DNA from: Mycobacterium triplex
GTDB taxonomy: Bacteria > Actinomycetota > Actinomycetes > Mycobacteriales > Mycobacteriaceae
DNA length: 64,000 nt
Direction of reading: 5' to 3'
Assembly (NCBI RefSeq): GCF_000689255.1
Contig: NZ_HG964446.1
Span: 3,516,734-3,580,733 of the forward strand
Below are positions 62,142 through 64,000 of the stretch, one piece after another. The notes under the pieces are model-generated. The model was not told the origin of the DNA, searched no databases, and was given only the letters and a program-made list of their open reading frames with translations. The position numbers and the translations under genes were made by a program. How positions within the stretch are numbered: position 1 is the first letter of the stretch; every line of letters begins with the position of its first letter.

Positions 62142-62162
62142 ATTGGTTGACACATCACCAAT
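62142..62162. promoter_or_regulatory. MarR operator-like palindrome
   Basis: ATTGGT and ACCAAT in inverted order with a 9-nt centre; a more distant GGTTGAC (62145) and GTCAACC (62181) form a second pair. It lies in the divergent gap between MarR and the truncated oxidoreductase. Fits a MarR binding region. Confidence 0.45.
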
Positions 62163-62219
62163 CCTTCATAAAGCTAAGTAGTCAACCTTTTAGATCCGCA
62201 ACCAAGGCGGGGACACTTT

Positions 62220-62414
62220 ATGAGCAGCATCAGCATCATCGGCTCGGGCAACATGGCCAGCGGCATAGGCGCTATGGCGGTCAAGGGCGGCAACACCGTC
62301 GAGGTGATCAGCCGCGACCCAGCCAAAGCCGCGGCGCCGGGCCTGCTGGTGATGGGCCTGGCCCGCAATGGCCTGGGGGATTTCGACTCTTCCCTCGGCG
62401 TACGGCTCAGCTGA
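62220..62414 (+). pseudogene. N-terminal remnant of an NADP/F420 reductase-like gene
   Basis: 64 codons. The first about 40 residues are a good Rossmann start, ISIIGSGNMASGIGAMAVKGGNTVEVISRDPAKA (GxGxxA), as in NADPH-dependent F420 reductases. After AKAAA the sequence turns to unrelated residues (GLARNGLGDFDSSLGVRLS) and stops. A full enzyme would have about 200 more residues. Ribosome site and start are intact (AAGGCGGGG upstream). Most likely a decayed gene after a deletion. Confidence 0.65.
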
Positions 62415-62479
62415 GTTCAACACCGCATGCGGCCCTGGGAACTGCGGACGCACGGGGAGTAGTGATAGTGACTCACCTG

Positions 62480-62537
62480 GTCGGCGGCCTGCAGGTGTCG
62501 ACATTCGAGCACGGCGAGGTCGAGTACAACCCGACGA
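62480..62537 (+). pseudogene. Fragment of the LGFP lipoprotein gene
   Basis: By eye 54 of 58 bases match 60516-60573, encoding VGGLQVSTFEHGEVEYNP against VGDLQVSTFEHGKIEYNP. It lacks the signal, lipobox and repeats, so it is a relic of a second copy. The four changes suggest an old duplication or a converted paralogue. Confidence 0.6.
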
Positions 62538-62599
62538 AACCTTGCCGACGTACTCGCCCTGCATGCGGGGGAGCGGCTTAGGCGTCGCCAGTAACCGAC

Positions 62600-64000
62600 T
62601 TATCCGACAATCGCCCGCGCTGCGCGCTCTGCGATGAGCATGACCGGCGCGTTCGTGTTGCCGGAGATGATCGTGGGCATAGCCGACGCATCGACCACTC
62701 GAAGGCCGGCGACGCGATACACGCGGCAGTCGGTGTCGAGCACCGTGGCGGCCGAATGCGGTCGCCCGTGGGCGTCGAAACTTCCCATCGCGCAGGTACC
62801 CACCGGATGGAAAATAGTCGTACCGAGTTCACCGGCCGCCCGCTGCAGGTCTTCGTCGCTCACCAGTTGCGAGCCGGGAAGCAACTCTTGCGGGTCGTAC
62901 CGCGCCAGCGCCGGCGCCGCCATGATCTGCCGGGTCATCCGGAGGCCCCGGACGGCGATTTGACGATCGGCGTCGGTCGACAGGTAATTGCAGAAGATCT
63001 TCGGGTAGGTCAGGGGATCTGCACTGGCCATGCGCACATGGCCTCGCGAGCTGGGTCGCAGATTGCAGACCGAGGGAGTGATCGCTCCGAAGGGGTGCAG
63101 GGGTTCGCCGAACTTCGGCAACGACAAGGGCTGCACATGCCACTCCAGATCGGCGCTTTCCAGGGCGGGGTCGCTCCTGGCGAAAGCCCCTAACGTAGAC
63201 GGCGGCATCGTCATGGGCCCCGATCGCAGCAGCAGGTACTGAAGTCCCATGCCCGCACGGGTGATCCAGTTCCGGTACAGCGTGTTGACGGTCGGGGCGC
63301 CCCGGATCCGGTAGATCGTTCGAAGCTGCAGGTGGTCCTGCAGGTTTTCGCCCACTCCCGGTAGATCGACGGCCACCGGCACGTGATGCTGGGTAAGCAG
63401 GCCGGCTGGGCCCAGACCCGAGACCTGCATCAGATGCGGTGAGCCAATAGCCCCAGCGCTGAGGATCACCTCGTGGCGGGCTCGGAGGTCGATGATCTGG
63501 CCGCCCCTGAGAAGCCGAAGGCCGGTGACGCGGCGCTGGGCCGTCGTCCAGGCACCGCGACGCTGATTTTCCGGGACCTGGTCGTCCATCAGAATCTGCA
63601 AGGCCTGGGTGTGTGTATAGACGGTGAGGTTCGACCGGTGAGCGATGGGATGCAGGAAGGCATCGGCCATCGACCAGCGACGACCACGCCGCTGGTTGAC
63701 GTGAAAGTACGCAGAGCCGGCGTTGACGCCCCGGTTGAATTCGTCGATCGGGTCGATGCCGACCTCGGCAGCGGCGGCCTGCCAGGCGTCCAAGATCTTC
63801 CAGCGCACACGTGGCCGCTCGACACGGATCTCGCCACCGGCGCCGTGGCAGTCGTCGGCGCCGCCGAAGTAGTCCTCCAACTTTTTGTAGATCGCCAGTG
63901 TCTCGCCTGGGGTGTCCGGGCCACCCCAAAGCCATCTCTCGTCGCCGGTGGCCTGCGCCCACCGGTCGTAGTCGCTCGCCTGTCCGCGCATGTGGATCAT
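62600..64000 (-). CDS. GMC family FAD-dependent oxidoreductase (N-terminus beyond window edge)
   Basis: 466 residues of a choline-dehydrogenase/alcohol-dehydrogenase-like GMC enzyme. The visible chain starts at MIHMRGQASDYDRWA, which is inside the GMC signature region; the FAD Rossmann motif (about 85 residues) lies past base 64000. GVGENLQDHL, HPVGTCAMG (catalytic His) and IISGNTNAP (second catalytic Asn) are present. More similar to AlkJ-type alcohol dehydrogenases than to the 24.9 kb protein. The right-edge ATG is internal, not the true start. Confidence 0.85.
   Translation of the reverse strand: MIHMRGQASDYDRWAQATGDERWLWGGPDTPGETLAIYKKLEDYFGGADDCHGAGGEIRVERPRVRWKILDAWQAAAAEVGIDPIDEFNRGVNAGSAYFHVNQRRGRRWSMADAFLHPIAHRSNLTVYTHTQALQILMDDQVPENQRRGAWTTAQRRVTGLRLLRGGQIIDLRARHEVILSAGAIGSPHLMQVSGLGPAGLLTQHHVPVAVDLPGVGENLQDHLQLRTIYRIRGAPTVNTLYRNWITRAGMGLQYLLLRSGPMTMPPSTLGAFARSDPALESADLEWHVQPLSLPKFGEPLHPFGAITPSVCNLRPSSRGHVRMASADPLTYPKIFCNYLSTDADRQIAVRGLRMTRQIMAAPALARYDPQELLPGSQLVSDEDLQRAAGELGTTIFHPVGTCAMGSFDAHGRPHSAATVLDTDCRVYRVAGLRVVDASAMPTIISGNTNAPVMLIAERAARAIVG

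Noticed and set aside
62600..62900. Small frames on either strand over the GMC gene
   Set aside because: Out of frame with an intact GMC C-terminus.
1..64000. CRISPR array, tRNA, rRNA, phage or insertion sequence
   Set aside because: No regularly spaced repeats, cloverleaf sequences, transposase or integrase motifs were seen on either strand.

Overview
The window looks like chromosome from a Mycobacterium, most likely an environmental or non-tuberculous species. It is uniformly high in G+C and uses many GTG and TTG starts. It carries a furA-katG pair with a mycobacterial FurA box, three cutinase-like proteins, five F420/flavin luciferase-like (LLM) oxidoreductases, a WS/DGAT acyltransferase, two Rv2525c-like Tat-exported proteins, and a GH16 protein very like Rv0315 of M. 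tuberculosis. I see no rRNA, tRNA, CRISPR array, phage genes or intact insertion sequence. Species assignment is not possible by eye.

Layout. 1-6.4 kb: left-edge cycA-type amino acid permease, a frameshifted MDR oxidoreductase, a methyltransferase, an LLM enzyme, a Cys-rich secreted protein and the exported GH16 glucanase. 6.5-17.4 kb: a catabolic island with a fused double acyl-CoA dehydrogenase, an HpaB-type flavoprotein, three LLM enzymes, an SDR, a crotonase, a CMD protein and two regulators (GntR/FCD and TetR). Two different repeated operator-like motifs mark its promoters. 17.5-24.6 kb: GDPD phosphodiesterase, cutinase, a glycosyltransferase-methyltransferase-toroid-fold operon with a convergent methyltransferase, and a divergent TetR/SDR pair. 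24.9-29.0 kb: GMC oxidoreductase plus hydrolase, a Tat DUF1906 protein, another hydrolase. 29.2-32.0 kb: katG-furA with terminator and leaderless promoter. 32-39 kb: methyltransferase, PPOX and MOSC proteins, two cutinases, thioredoxin-like protein, DMT transporter and a GPL-type glycosyltransferase. 39-44.7 kb: LLM, glucose-6-phosphate dehydrogenase, lactate permease, limonene-epoxide-hydrolase-like protein, diguanylate cyclase. 45-54.2 kb: ornithine-decarboxylase-like enzyme, exported CMD, MBL hydrolase, exported FKBP, WS/DGAT, amidase, small secreted and zinc-ribbon proteins, acyl-CoA ligase. 54.4-64 kb: GAF-EAL-PAS-GGDEF protein, PknD-like kinase with a YVTN propeller, small unknown genes, LGFP lipoprotein, second DUF1906 protein, MarR regulator beside two decayed gene fragments, and a GMC oxidoreductase running off the right edge.

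How they work together. Most of the window is lipid, terpenoid-like or alicyclic substrate catabolism plus cell-envelope and secreted functions. The most coherent and least described unit is the 6.5-17.4 kb island. Shared palindromic sites suggest that a local GntR/FCD protein controls the acyl-CoA dehydrogenase/HpaB arm and its own CMD-GntR-SDR operon, while a local TetR controls two LLM promoters, the crotonase and probably itself. Substrate and regulator assignments are inference.
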